Shown one piece after another: positions 9,119 through 16,006 of a stretch of 40,304 bases of DNA. The stretch covers positions 1 through 40,304 of the forward strand of contig JALSLJ010000086.1 in assembly GCA_026988315.1 (NCBI GenBank), in the 5' to 3' direction. Position 1 is the first letter of the stretch, and the number at the start of each line of letters is the position of its first letter. Below the pieces are notes generated by a model that was not told the DNA's origin, searched no databases, and saw nothing but the letters and a program-made list of their open reading frames with translations. The translations under genes were made by a program, and so were the position numbers. This DNA comes from Sulfurimonas sp. Its GTDB lineage: Bacteria; Campylobacterota; Campylobacteria; Campylobacterales; Sulfurimonadaceae.

Positions 9119-10063
9119 TTAGAGTATAAAGTTAAATAGATAACCGACACCAATTATCCCTATCCCTACAATCCCAAAAAATAGAGCAATGAGTTTTACA
9201 TCTATAATTCGCTTAAGTATCATAGCCTCAGGAAGACTGAGAGCCGTCACAGCCATCATAAATGCAAGTGCTGTCCCAAGTAACATCCCCTTATCAACAA
9301 GTACTTCTACTAAAGGCATCACTCCCGCAGCATTACTATACATTGGTATCCCCATCAAAACTGCGAGTAAAACTGCAAAAGGGTTATCCGCACCAGTATA
9401 TGTAGCTATAAAATCTGCTGGAATATAACCATGAATAATTGCTCCAATCCCTACACCTATAAGTACATAGATATAGATTTTTTTGAATATATCAACCGTA
9501 TAATCAGAAGCCTCTTTTACTCGCTCTTTAAATGTAAGTTTTATCTTCACCTCGTCCAACTCTCCATCCATAGGTGTAACATCAAGTAAAATGTATTTCT
9601 CCATCTTCATCCGACCAATTAAATATCCGCCAAGTATGGAAACAAGTAAGCCACATCCAATATATATGGCTGTAATTTTCCAGCCAAATATCCCAAAGAG
9701 AAGGGCTATGGCTATCTCGTTGTTTAAAGGGGAACTGATAAGAAAGGAGAAGGTTACACCAAGAGGTATTCGTGCTTGGATGAAGCCTAAGAACAGAGGT
9801 ATGGCACTGCAACTGCAAAATGGTGTTATGATACCAAAAAGTGAGGCTAGAACATTACCGAAGAATGGTGGTTTATCTTGCAGGTAAGCTCTTACATATT
9901 CGGTATTGAAATGTGTTCTTAAATACGATACGACAAAGATAATAGTTATAAGTAAAAACCAGATTTTAATCGTGTCATAGATAAAAAAGTTAATTGCCTC
10001 ACCCAAATGACCCTGCATATTAAAAACATCATATATGAGATAATCTACACTCTCTTTCCACAT
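9119..10063 (-). CDS. ArsP_1/UPF0718-family permease
   Basis: This 314-residue protein has about eight membrane helices. Its diagnostic motif TPFCSCSAIPLFLGF (residues 80-94, cysteines C83 and C85) is followed by a second half-repeat ending in GIPMYSNAAGVMPLVEVL and an aliphatic helix with SLPEAMILKRI. These are the hallmarks of PF03773 permeases, which include ArsP of Campylobacter jejuni, an exporter of trivalent organoarsenicals. Many members have unknown substrates, so arsenic export is only a possibility. The ATG has a GGAG ribosome site. The gene lies 27 bp downstream of a small membrane protein on the same strand, probably in one operon. No arsenic regulator is next to it. Confidence 0.85.
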   Translation of the reverse strand: MWKESVDYLIYDVFNMQGHLGEAINFFIYDTIKIWFLLITIIFVVSYLRTHFNTEYVRAYLQDKPPFFGNVLASLFGIITPFCSCSAIPLFLGFIQARIPLGVTFSFLISSPLNNEIAIALLFGIFGWKITAIYIGCGLLVSILGGYLIGRMKMEKYILLDVTPMDGELDEVKIKLTFKERVKEASDYTVDIFKKIYIYVLIGVGIGAIIHGYIPADFIATYTGADNPFAVLLAVLMGIPMYSNAAGVMPLVEVLVDKGMLLGTALAFMMAVTALSLPEAMILKRIIDVKLIALFFGIVGIGIIGVGYLFNFIL

Positions 10064-10090
10064 TATTTTGACTCCATTACTTACTTATGT

Positions 10091-10279
10091 TTATTTATTA
10101 TTTTTTCTTTTATACATATCAATAAAGTCTTTTATTATTAATCCGATACAGACAAACCATAATCCATCAAGTATAAAATTTTGATTTAAACCATTTAGAT
10201 ATAGATATGGAAAACCTATAAAATAAGGCCATTTTAAAAAATAAAAAAAGAGTATAGCACTTCCAAATAAATCTTTCAT
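10091..10279 (-). CDS. Small membrane protein of unknown function
   Basis: This 62-residue protein has two hydrophobic stretches (about residues 5-27 and 35-52) and a basic tail, MYKRKNNK. I do not recognise the family. It lies directly upstream of the ArsP-type permease on the same strand with a 27-bp gap, so it may be a partner or leader-type accessory protein of that permease. Its ribosome site is weak (GAAAG), which lowers confidence in the exact start. Confidence 0.55.
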   Translation of the reverse strand: MKDLFGSAILFFYFLKWPYFIGFPYLYLNGLNQNFILDGLWFVCIGLIIKDFIDMYKRKNNK

Positions 10280-10354
10280 AATTTTAGTACTTTCATGTTA
10301 CTTGTTTCATCTATGAGAAGTTTTCCCTCGCTGTTAGTATTTTACATCTGTTAT

Positions 10355-10371
10355 TTTTGACTCAGGACTTA
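10355..10371 (+). repeat. 17-bp direct repeat, copy 1 (second copy 11075-11091)
   Basis: TTTTGACTCAGGACTTA occurs here and again at 11075-11091 in the same orientation, 720 bp apart, flanking the cytochrome c gene and the palindrome. A 17-bp exact match within 1 kb is unlikely by chance. It could be a relic of mobile-element ends, but no inverted copy was seen in the window. Confidence 0.6.
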
Positions 10372-10410
10372 CACTTTACTTGCATAGGTATTAAAAAATT
10401 ATAAAAAACC

Positions 10411-10815
10411 TTATTTAAACTCTACACCCTCATATCTATCATATAACCACTCTGCAACAGCTTGCTTTTCATCTTCACTTATCTTCACAGCTGGCATAGT
10501 GCCAAATCTCTCTAGTGCAGCAGAATGGCACATACTGTTTTGTAAGTTTGGATTTTGAATATAGTCTTTTACAAATAAAACAAATAGATAGCGGTGCACA
10601 TCGTCGTCATCATCTTTAATAATTATATTTTCACGCAAGCGGTCTGAAACTTCAAGCATAGGTGGGGCTTTAAGAGTTTTAAACTGTTTAACAACTTCAC
10701 TTTTTGCCATCATCTCAACATGGCATGACATACAGTTCTTTTTATATACTTCATACCCATTAGCACTAAATAAAGTAGATGCAAGAAGAATTGAACTTAA
10801 AATTATTTTTTTCAT
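10411..10815 (-). CDS. Periplasmic monohaem cytochrome c
   Basis: This 134-residue protein has an N-terminal signal peptide (MKKIILSSILLASTLFSA, cut probably near residue 18) and one haem site, CMSCH at residues 28-32. The methionine in RFGTMPAVKIS is the likely sixth iron ligand. It has the form of a small class I cytochrome c that carries electrons in the periplasm. An acidic run of aspartates (KDDDDD) lies in the middle. I set the start at the ATG at 10815 because AGGA lies about nine bases upstream; a TTG further up would swallow that ribosome site. The partner oxidase or reductase is not nearby. Confidence 0.85.
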   Translation of the reverse strand: MKKIILSSILLASTLFSANGYEVYKKNCMSCHVEMMAKSEVVKQFKTLKAPPMLEVSDRLRENIIIKDDDDDVHRYLFVLFVKDYIQNPNLQNSMCHSAALERFGTMPAVKISEDEKQAVAEWLYDRYEGVEFK

Positions 10816-10921
10816 ATCTATCCTTAATTCCAAAATTTATAACCGATTATATCCAAAATCACAATTAAACAACCATTTAGTAAATCAAAGATAGCGATAA
10901 AATGTATAATTTTAGTCACTT

Positions 10922-10967
10922 AACTGATATAATAACTATATCATATGATATAGTTATTATATCAGTT
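10922..10967. repeat. Perfect 46-bp palindrome
   Basis: Two 23-base arms meet at 10944/10945 with no spacer. The left arm starts AACTGATATAATAAC and the right arm ends GTTATTATATCAGTT. It lies in the 450-bp gap between the cytochrome c gene (minus) and the antitoxin gene (plus). The arms contain TATAAT-like hexamers in both directions. It could be a dimeric regulator site, a divergent promoter, a cruciform or a mobile-element scar. Confidence 0.85.
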
Positions 10968-10997
10968 GTTTACAAAAAATCTCTTTATTAAATTTTT

Positions 10998-11162
10998 ATG
11001 TGTTTTAAAAGTCTTTTTTTACTAAAAAAGCCTCCTTATTGGATGTTTGGCTATTTTGGAACCATTTTTATTAGTTTTGACTCAGGACTTAAGTGGTTGC
11101 ATCATAAAAAAAGAAGACCAGACCAATTTTTAACAGCAGTTAGAAAAGATAGAAGAAGATGA
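10998..11162 (+). other. Unrecognised 54-codon ORF or gene relic
   Basis: An ATG at 10998 opens 54 codons ending in TGA at 11162. The product has an aromatic-rich half (KPPYWMFGYFGTIF) and a very basic tail (HHKKRRPDQF, RKDRRR). There is no ribosome site before the ATG, and the second copy of the 17-bp repeat lies inside the frame. It may be the tail of a decayed gene. This is the only coding-like stretch in the gap between 10834 and 11263. Confidence 0.2.
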
Positions 11163-11238
11163 TAATATATGTAAGAATTGCAAATTGACATATTTTTTAT
11201 TAAATCAAAGATATGTTATACTTATTTAGACAAACATA

Positions 11239-11266
11239 GGGGTACAGTTATGGGGGTACAGTTATG
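11239..11266 (+). repeat. 14-bp tandem duplication at the antitoxin start
   Basis: GGGGTACAGTTATG occurs twice head to tail (11239-11252 and 11253-11266). Each copy holds a GGGG ribosome-site-like run and an ATG. The second ATG (11264) starts the antitoxin. The first (11250) is out of frame and reads nine codons to a TAG at 11277, overlapping the antitoxin start. Confidence 0.9.
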
Positions 11267-11518
11267 CAAATATCACTAGATATTCAAGATGATGTATATA
11301 AAAAGTTAGTAAATGCTGGTGTAGATATGCAATCAAAATTCAATGAATACCTTACAACTCTTAGCAATAAAAAAGATACTTATAGCAACTCCCAACAGTT
11401 CCAAGATGATAAAAAATACTTTCACGATACATTAAAAGATATTGAAAGTGGCAAAGCTAGACTTGTATCACATAACGAAGTATGGGAAGAGATAGAAAAA
11501 CATACGAGTAGCCATTAG
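11264..11518 (+). CDS. Antitoxin of a type II toxin-antitoxin pair
   Basis: This 84-residue acidic/basic protein begins MQISLDIQDDVYKKL, a strand-helix pattern like the ribbon-helix-helix N-terminus of RelB/ParD antitoxins. Its C-terminal half (KKYFHDTLKDIESGKARLVS, then HNEVWEEIEKH) looks like the extended toxin-binding tail. The stop TAG shares one base with the GTG start of the toxin gene, the usual antitoxin-first arrangement with translational coupling. The start lies inside a 14-bp tandem duplication that doubles the ribosome site. The family is inferred from length, order and partner; I cannot assign a named subfamily. Confidence 0.75.
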   Translation: MQISLDIQDDVYKKLVNAGVDMQSKFNEYLTTLSNKKDTYSNSQQFQDDKKYFHDTLKDIESGKARLVSHNEVWEEIEKHTSSH

Positions 11519-11790
11519 TGCAAATCATTTATGAAGAAAACTTCATTAACTCCTTTAATGCAATATGGGACTATATCTCACTTGATAGTAAAAAACAAGC
11601 TAACAATTTTAAAAGTAATATAAAAAAAGTTATTGAAGATATGCCTTATAAATGTAGAAAATCAATCTACTTTGAAGATGATAATATACGAGATTTAATA
11701 TTCAAGGGTTATACAGTTGTTTATAAAGTTGATAAAGCTCAGAAAACAATAATCATTATAGGAATTAAAAAGTATCAAAATGAATTGTAG
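11518..11790 (+). CDS. RelE/ParE-superfamily toxin
   Basis: This 90-residue protein has the RelE/ParE fold pattern: a first strand (MQIIYEENF), two helices (NSFNAIWDYISLDSKKQA and NNFKSNIKKVIEDMP), and C-terminal strands (RDLIFKGYTVVYKVDK, KTIIIIGIKKYQN). ParE members poison gyrase and RelE members cleave mRNA at the ribosome; sequence alone does not tell which applies. The start is GTG, overlapping the antitoxin stop by one base. The pair sits between a 17-bp repeat and an IS3 transposase remnant, which suggests arrival by transfer. Confidence 0.8.
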   Translation: MQIIYEENFINSFNAIWDYISLDSKKQANNFKSNIKKVIEDMPYKCRKSIYFEDDNIRDLIFKGYTVVYKVDKAQKTIIIIGIKKYQNEL

Positions 11791-11868
11791 TCACTTTGAT
11801 TTTCAGATAACGATATCAGGATAGATAGAGACTCTGAAACTATTTACACAACCTCTAAACTCCCAACA

Positions 11869-11955
11869 TTAGTAAACCACTACTGGTGTTTTATACTCAA
11901 TAGCTGAGTGTAATCTATTGGAATTGTAAGAATTGATATATCTTTCAATAGCTTT
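11869..11955 (-). pseudogene. C-terminal remnant of an IS3-family transposase (OrfB)
   Basis: The minus strand encodes a 27-28-residue tail ending in TAA at 11871-11869. Its core, NSNRLHSAIEYKTP, is the typical end of the integrase-like OrfB of IS3-family elements. No upstream transposase sequence or intact ends remain; beyond 11955 the DNA becomes the promoter of the amino-acid permease. This is the stump of a deleted insertion sequence. The base run ACTATTTACACAACCTCT just outside may be part of an element end, but that is a guess. Confidence 0.8.
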
Positions 11956-11959
11956 TTTG

Positions 11960-11965
11960 TATAAT
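11960..11965 (+). promoter_or_regulatory. -10 box (TATAAT) for the amino-acid permease
   Basis: TTTTTTGTATAAT precedes the AAGGAG ribosome site (11974-11979) and the ATG at 11984. The same TTTTTTGTATAATC block occurs before glyA at 13340-13345, which supports it. It abuts the transposase stump, so the transcript leader is very short. Confidence 0.5.
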
Positions 11966-11983
11966 CTTGCAACAAGGAGTTTT

Positions 11984-13273
11984 ATGGCTAGAACTATAAC
12001 CTTACTAGGTGCTATTTCCATAGGTGTTGGTGGGATGGTTGGCGGTGGTATATTTGCCGTTTTAGGAGAAGCTGTTTCTCTAGCACATAGTGCAACAACA
12101 TTTGCATTTTTAATTGCAGGTATTGTTGCACTACTTACATCTTATTCCTATGCAAAACTATCAGTAGCCTTTCAAAGCAGTGGAGGAACTGTCACTTTTA
12201 TAGATGAAGCTTTTTCACACAATCTTTTATCTGGTTCTATAAATCTTATGCTTTGGCTTAGCTATCTTATCACCATATCTTTATATGCAGTAGCTTTTGC
12301 CTCTTATGCTGAGACTTTTTTTTCAAATCAAAATCAATTTTTAAAACATTTATTAATCTCAATTGCCATAGTTTTACCAGCACTGATTAATTTAGTTAGT
12401 GCATCTTTTGTTAGTAAGTCTGAGACCATTATTGTTTTTACTAAAGTAATTCTTCTTGTTATTATAATTGTTAGCGGTGCTTTTTATGTTGACACTACAA
12501 GACTAGAAATACCATCAACAATTTCCATAAGTTCTGTAGTTGTAGCTGGTATGATAATCTTTGTCGCTTATGAAGGGTTTGAGCTAATCGCAAATGCAGC
12601 TTCAGAGATAAAAAATCCAAATAAAAATTTACCCCGTGCTTTTTACATATCTGTAATATCTGTCGTAATCTTATATATCCTAATAGCACTCATCAGTGTT
12701 GGAACAGTCGATGAAGCACAACTCTTAGAAGCAAAAGATTATGCTCTAGCAATTGCAGCAAAACCAGCACTTGGTCAAATAGGGTTTACTATAGTATCTA
12801 TTGCAGCACTTTTAGCAACTTTTTCAGCTATAAATGCTACCATTTATGGAAACGCAAGACTTGGATACATCATAGCATCTGAGGGTGAACTTCCAAAACT
12901 ATTAACAAAAGAGAAGCAAGACATTCCATTTATAGGGATTGTTGCTATCCTTTTTCTTAGCTTGTTACTTGCAAACAGTATAAATTTAAATGAAATTGCC
13001 ATCATTGGAAGTGCAAGTTTTTTACTAATATTTTTCATAGTAAATCTAAGTGCATATAAATTAAAAAAAAAGATAAATGCAGATAAATATATACTAATCG
13101 CATCTACATCTTCTACTTTTTTTGCACTTATTACACTTTTATATCACACATACACATCTAACCCAAAAGCTATAATAATATTTCTACTTTTTATAATTGT
13201 ATCTATATGTTTTGAATTTATATATGGTAGATTAATTAGAAGGCATATATTTAATCGTAAATATCTACAATAA
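11984..13273 (+). CDS. APC-superfamily amino-acid permease
   Basis: This 429-residue protein has about twelve membrane helices. The first contains ISIGVGGMVGGGIFAVLGE, the unwound-helix substrate-binding glycine motif of APC transporters. A later segment, FVAYEGFELIANAASEIKNPNKNLPRA, is the conserved helix-loop motif of the family. It probably brings in an amino acid by ion symport or exchange; the substrate is not readable from sequence. The ATG at 11984 is chosen because it has a perfect AAGGAG site; an in-frame start at 11933 would lie inside the transposase remnant and before the promoter. glyA follows on the same strand with its own promoter. Confidence 0.9.
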   Translation: MARTITLLGAISIGVGGMVGGGIFAVLGEAVSLAHSATTFAFLIAGIVALLTSYSYAKLSVAFQSSGGTVTFIDEAFSHNLLSGSINLMLWLSYLITISLYAVAFASYAETFFSNQNQFLKHLLISIAIVLPALINLVSASFVSKSETIIVFTKVILLVIIIVSGAFYVDTTRLEIPSTISISSVVVAGMIIFVAYEGFELIANAASEIKNPNKNLPRAFYISVISVVILYILIALISVGTVDEAQLLEAKDYALAIAAKPALGQIGFTIVSIAALLATFSAINATIYGNARLGYIIASEGELPKLLTKEKQDIPFIGIVAILFLSLLLANSINLNEIAIIGSASFLLIFFIVNLSAYKLKKKINADKYILIASTSSTFFALITLLYHTYTSNPKAIIIFLLFIIVSICFEFIYGRLIRRHIFNRKYLQ

Positions 13274-13288
13274 TTGTTTTTTAATTTT

Positions 13289-13322
13289 CTGAATACTTAT
13301 TAAACATAGCTATTCAGTCTTT
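13289..13322 (+). terminator. Weak hairpin between the permease and glyA
   Basis: A 7-bp stem (CTGAATA at 13289-13295, TATTCAG at 13311-13317) closes a 15-base loop and is followed by TCTTTTG. It could partly end the permease transcript. The long loop and short T-run make this a weak call. Confidence 0.25.
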
Positions 13323-13339
13323 TGTTATCATATTTTTTG

Positions 13340-13345
13340 TATAAT
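13340..13345 (+). promoter_or_regulatory. -10 box (TATAAT) for glyA
   Basis: TATAAT preceded by a T-run lies 30 bp before the chosen glyA ATG. The longer in-frame glyA start at 13322 would sit upstream of this promoter, which supports the start at 13376. Confidence 0.5.
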
Positions 13346-13375
13346 CCAGACAATTTTAACAAGGAATTATTTGCC

Positions 13376-14623
13376 ATGAGTTTTTTAAAAGAGTACGATA
13401 GTGAGATTTACGATTTATGTGAAAAAGAGTTAGAACGCCAAACAGACCACTTAGAGATGATTGCATCTGAGAACTTTACACTTCCAGCAGTTATGGAGGC
13501 TATGGGTTCAGTGTTTACAAACAAATATGCTGAGGGTTATCCTGGAAAGCGTTATTATGGTGGTTGTGAGTATGCTGATGGTGTTGAGCAGTTAGCAATA
13601 GATAGAGCTTGTGAGCTTTTTGGATGTAAATTTGCAAATGTTCAACCACACTCAGGTTCTCAAGCTAACGGTGCTGTTTATGCTGGTTTACTTAAAGCTG
13701 GTGATAAACTTCTTGGTATGGATTTAAGCCACGGTGGTCACTTGACACATGGTTCAAAGCCATCTTTTTCTGGTAAAAATTATCACTCTTTTACTTATGG
13801 TGTTGAACTTGATGGTCGTATAAACTATGAAAGAGTTATGGATATTGCTCAGATAGTACAACCAAAAATTATTGTATGTGGTGCTTCTGCTTACGCTCGT
13901 GAGATTGACTTTAAAAAATTTCGTGAAATTGCTGATGCTGTTGGCGCAATTTTATTTGCTGATATCGCACACATTGCTGGTTTAGTTGCAGCTGGTGAAC
14001 ATCCTAGCCCATTCCCTTATGCTGATGTTGTAACAACTACAACCCATAAAACTCTTGCAGGACCTCGTGGTGGTCTTATTCTTACAAATGATGAAGATAT
14101 TGCTAAGAAAATGAACTCTGCAATCTTCCCAGCACTTCAAGGTGGTCCACTTGTTCATGTTATCGCTGCAAAAGCTGTGGGTTTTAAATACAACCTTTCC
14201 CCTGAATGGAAAGAGTATGCAAAGCAAGTAAAAGCAAATGCTAAGGTTCTTGGTGAAGTATTAGTTAAGCGTGGATATGATGTAGTTTCTGGCGGAACAG
14301 ATAACCACCTAATTCTAGTATCTTTTGTAGGAAAAGAGATTTCTGGTAAAGATGCAGATGCTGCTCTTGGAAATGCAGGTATCACTATCAACAAAAACAC
14401 CGTTCCAGGTGAAACAAGAAGCCCTTTTGTAACTTCAGGGATCCGAGTTGGTTCCCCTGCCCTTACAAGCCGAGGTATGAAAGAAAAAGAGTTTGAACTT
14501 ATTGGCAACAAAATGGCAGATGTTCTTGATGATATAAACAATACTGAACTACAAGCAAATATCAAAGAGGAATTAAAAGCTTTAGCTCAAAATTTTGTAA
14601 TTTATAATCAATCAACTTATTAA
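13376..14623 (+). CDS. glyA: Serine hydroxymethyltransferase
   Basis: GlyA interconverts serine and glycine with tetrahydrofolate, the main source of one-carbon units. The 415-residue protein contains the PLP-lysine motif [14 protein letters not shown] and the N-terminal [15 protein letters not shown] and [17 protein letters not shown] blocks. It also has the folate-site region HLILV and the C-terminal [21 protein letters not shown]. Length is normal. I chose the ATG at 13376 ([14 protein letters not shown]) with an AAGGA site; a longer reading frame lacks support. The DUF1882 gene follows after nine bases, a neighbour pair I recall from Helicobacter and Campylobacter. Confidence 0.97.
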   Translation: MSFLKEYDSEIYDLCEKELERQTDHLEMIASENFTLPAVMEAMGSVFTNKYAEGYPGKRYYGGCEYADGVEQLAIDRACELFGCKFANVQPHSGSQANGAVYAGLLKAGDKLLGMDLSHGGHLTHGSKPSFSGKNYHSFTYGVELDGRINYERVMDIAQIVQPKIIVCGASAYAREIDFKKFREIADAVGAILFADIAHIAGLVAAGEHPSPFPYADVVTTTTHKTLAGPRGGLILTNDEDIAKKMNSAIFPALQGGPLVHVIAAKAVGFKYNLSPEWKEYAKQVKANAKVLGEVLVKRGYDVVSGGTDNHLILVSFVGKEISGKDADAALGNAGITINKNTVPGETRSPFVTSGIRVGSPALTSRGMKEKEFELIGNKMADVLDDINNTELQANIKEELKALAQNFVIYNQSTY

Positions 14624-14632
14624 GGTGAAAAA

Positions 14633-15175
14633 ATGACTGCAATGGATTTAAAACTTATTAAAATAGTGAGTGACCATTACTGGATTAAAAGAGATACAGT
14701 AGTAAACAAGCTAACATTTAAAGGTCGTACTTTTTATAATAAATTTGAAAAAATAGATGCTCCTTTAACGCAGTCGCTTATAAACCAGCATATTAAGGGT
14801 GACATAACTATTGCTCATTCAATTGTGAACAAACATACAAAAGTTGAAAATATAGTTATAGACTATAATGGTAGAGATCCCGAAAGGTTTTACCATAAAG
14901 CACAACTTCTTCTTCGTGAAGAGGGCTACATAAATTTTACAGCTTATAAGACAAAAACAGAGGGTCATCTTCATGTTTACATCCATAAAGGTCACACAAC
15001 CTTACAAGAGGCTATACAGCTAGGAAAGATGCTTTCCATGAAACTAGCAGCAAAGCAACCTAAACAATGGAGAATGTTTCCAAATAACGATATGCCTGAT
15101 GAGTATAATATTTTAACTTTGCCATATGCTGTTTATGCTAAAGAGCGTGGAGCTTCTTGGTCAAAGCACATGTGA
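14633..15175 (+). CDS. DUF1882 family protein
   Basis: This 180-residue protein matches the DUF1882 family of the Campylobacterota, which lies next to glyA in many of these genomes. There is no signal peptide or membrane helix. Recognisable blocks are [26 protein letters not shown], a central [24 protein letters not shown], and the C-terminal [24 protein letters not shown] helix-sheet pattern with [10 protein letters not shown] in the middle suggests a small cytosolic alpha/beta domain, possibly nucleic-acid binding, but the function is unknown. The ATG has an AAGG site 11 bases upstream. It shares the glyA transcript and is followed by a strong terminator. Confidence 0.85.
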   Translation: MTAMDLKLIKIVSDHYWIKRDTVVNKLTFKGRTFYNKFEKIDAPLTQSLINQHIKGDITIAHSIVNKHTKVENIVIDYNGRDPERFYHKAQLLLREEGYINFTAYKTKTEGHLHVYIHKGHTTLQEAIQLGKMLSMKLAAKQPKQWRMFPNNDMPDEYNILTLPYAVYAKERGASWSKHM

Positions 15176-15184
15176 GAAGCGTAA

Positions 15185-15210
15185 AAAAACGCCAACTGCT
15201 TGGCGTTTTT
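15185..15210. terminator. Strong intrinsic terminator after glyA-DUF1882
   Basis: AAAAACGCCAA and TTGGCGTTTTT form a perfect 11-bp stem around the four-base loop CTGC, ending in five Ts. The A-run on the left makes it bidirectional. An outer GAAGC at 15176-15180 can also pair with GCTTC at 15212-15216, lengthening the hairpin. Confidence 0.85.
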
Positions 15211-15211
15211 A

Positions 15212-15253
15212 GCTTCGAATCAAGGTCGAAGTACAAAGTACCGACCGCGAAGC
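15212..15253. repeat. Nested stem-loop downstream of the terminator
   Basis: Three nested complementary pairs are visible: GCTTCG (15212-15217) with CGAAGC (15248-15253), GGTCG (15224-15228) with CGACC (15242-15246), and GTAC (15231-15234) with GTAC (15238-15241). It lies between the terminator and the SPOR gene and is more GC-rich than its surroundings. Its outer arm competes with the extended terminator stem. Confidence 0.5.
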
Positions 15254-15323
15254 AAAAGCTCAAAGCGAATGTGAATATTTTTTTAGCTATGATAAAGCAA
15301 ATAAAGTTTTGGAGATAACAATT

Positions 15324-15986
15324 ATGGAAGAAAAAAACGAACTTAATGATATCATTTTAAATAAAGGTGATGGAGCAAGCGCTAATAAAAAAATCTTACT
15401 AGCAGTTGGAACACTTGGTATTATTTTAATAGTAGTTGTTTTATTAATGAATACTCTTACATCTAGTGGAACAAACAATTTACCTCAAGCAGTTTTACCC
15501 CCAGAACCTACATCACGAGTAGTTTCACAAATTGAAAATGAGCCTCTTTTTGAAGAGGTTAATGTTATTCAAGAAGAGGCTGAGACGAACAATAACCTAG
15601 ATAAAATCGCTCAAAGACTCAAGCAAGAAAGTATAGAAACTAAAAAATCTTCACAAGAAACTAAAAAAGTTGAGAAGCAAGTGCAACAAACTAAGGCAGT
15701 TCAAGCAGTAGCTACTCAAAAATCAGAGCTACCAAAACAGAAGACTGCTGTAGCAAAAGCTTACTATATCCAAGTTGGTTCTTTTTCAAAATATCAACCA
15801 AACAAAAAGTTTTTAAAGTCTATCACTGATAGAGGGTTTACATATAAATACCATAAGGTAGTCAAAAACGCTAAAACACTCAACAAAGTTTTAGTTGGAC
15901 CCTTCAACAATGAAAGAGAAGCAAGAGACGCTTTAAGAGAGATAAGAAGCAGTGTTGAAGCTGGTGCCTTTTTAGTTAAAATATAA
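15324..15986 (+). CDS. SPOR-domain membrane protein
   Basis: This 220-residue protein has a short acidic cytoplasmic head, one membrane helix (KILLAVGTLGIILIVVVLLM, near residues 24-43), a long polar linker rich in glutamine and lysine, and a C-terminal SPOR domain. The SPOR domain shows the usual opening YYIQVGSFSKYQPN and closing KVLVGPFNNEREARDALREI. SPOR domains bind denuded peptidoglycan at the division site, so a role in cell division or wall maintenance is likely, comparable to FtsN or DedD. I chose the ATG at 15324, which has GGAG 12 bases upstream; a TTG at 15309 would include that site. trpE follows after 20 bp. Confidence 0.9.
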   Translation: MEEKNELNDIILNKGDGASANKKILLAVGTLGIILIVVVLLMNTLTSSGTNNLPQAVLPPEPTSRVVSQIENEPLFEEVNVIQEEAETNNNLDKIAQRLKQESIETKKSSQETKKVEKQVQQTKAVQAVATQKSELPKQKTAVAKAYYIQVGSFSKYQPNKKFLKSITDRGFTYKYHKVVKNAKTLNKVLVGPFNNEREARDALREIRSSVEAGAFLVKI

Positions 15987-16006
15987 ATTATTCATAAGGT
16001 TTTCGT

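Noticed and set aside
10411-10560. Possible second haem site in the cytochrome (NSMCHSA)
   Set aside because: Only one cysteine precedes the histidine, so it is not a CxxCH motif.
15213-15225. TTCGAATC, reminiscent of a tRNA T-loop
   Set aside because: No acceptor, D or anticodon stems can be drawn around it; it is better explained by the nested stem-loop.
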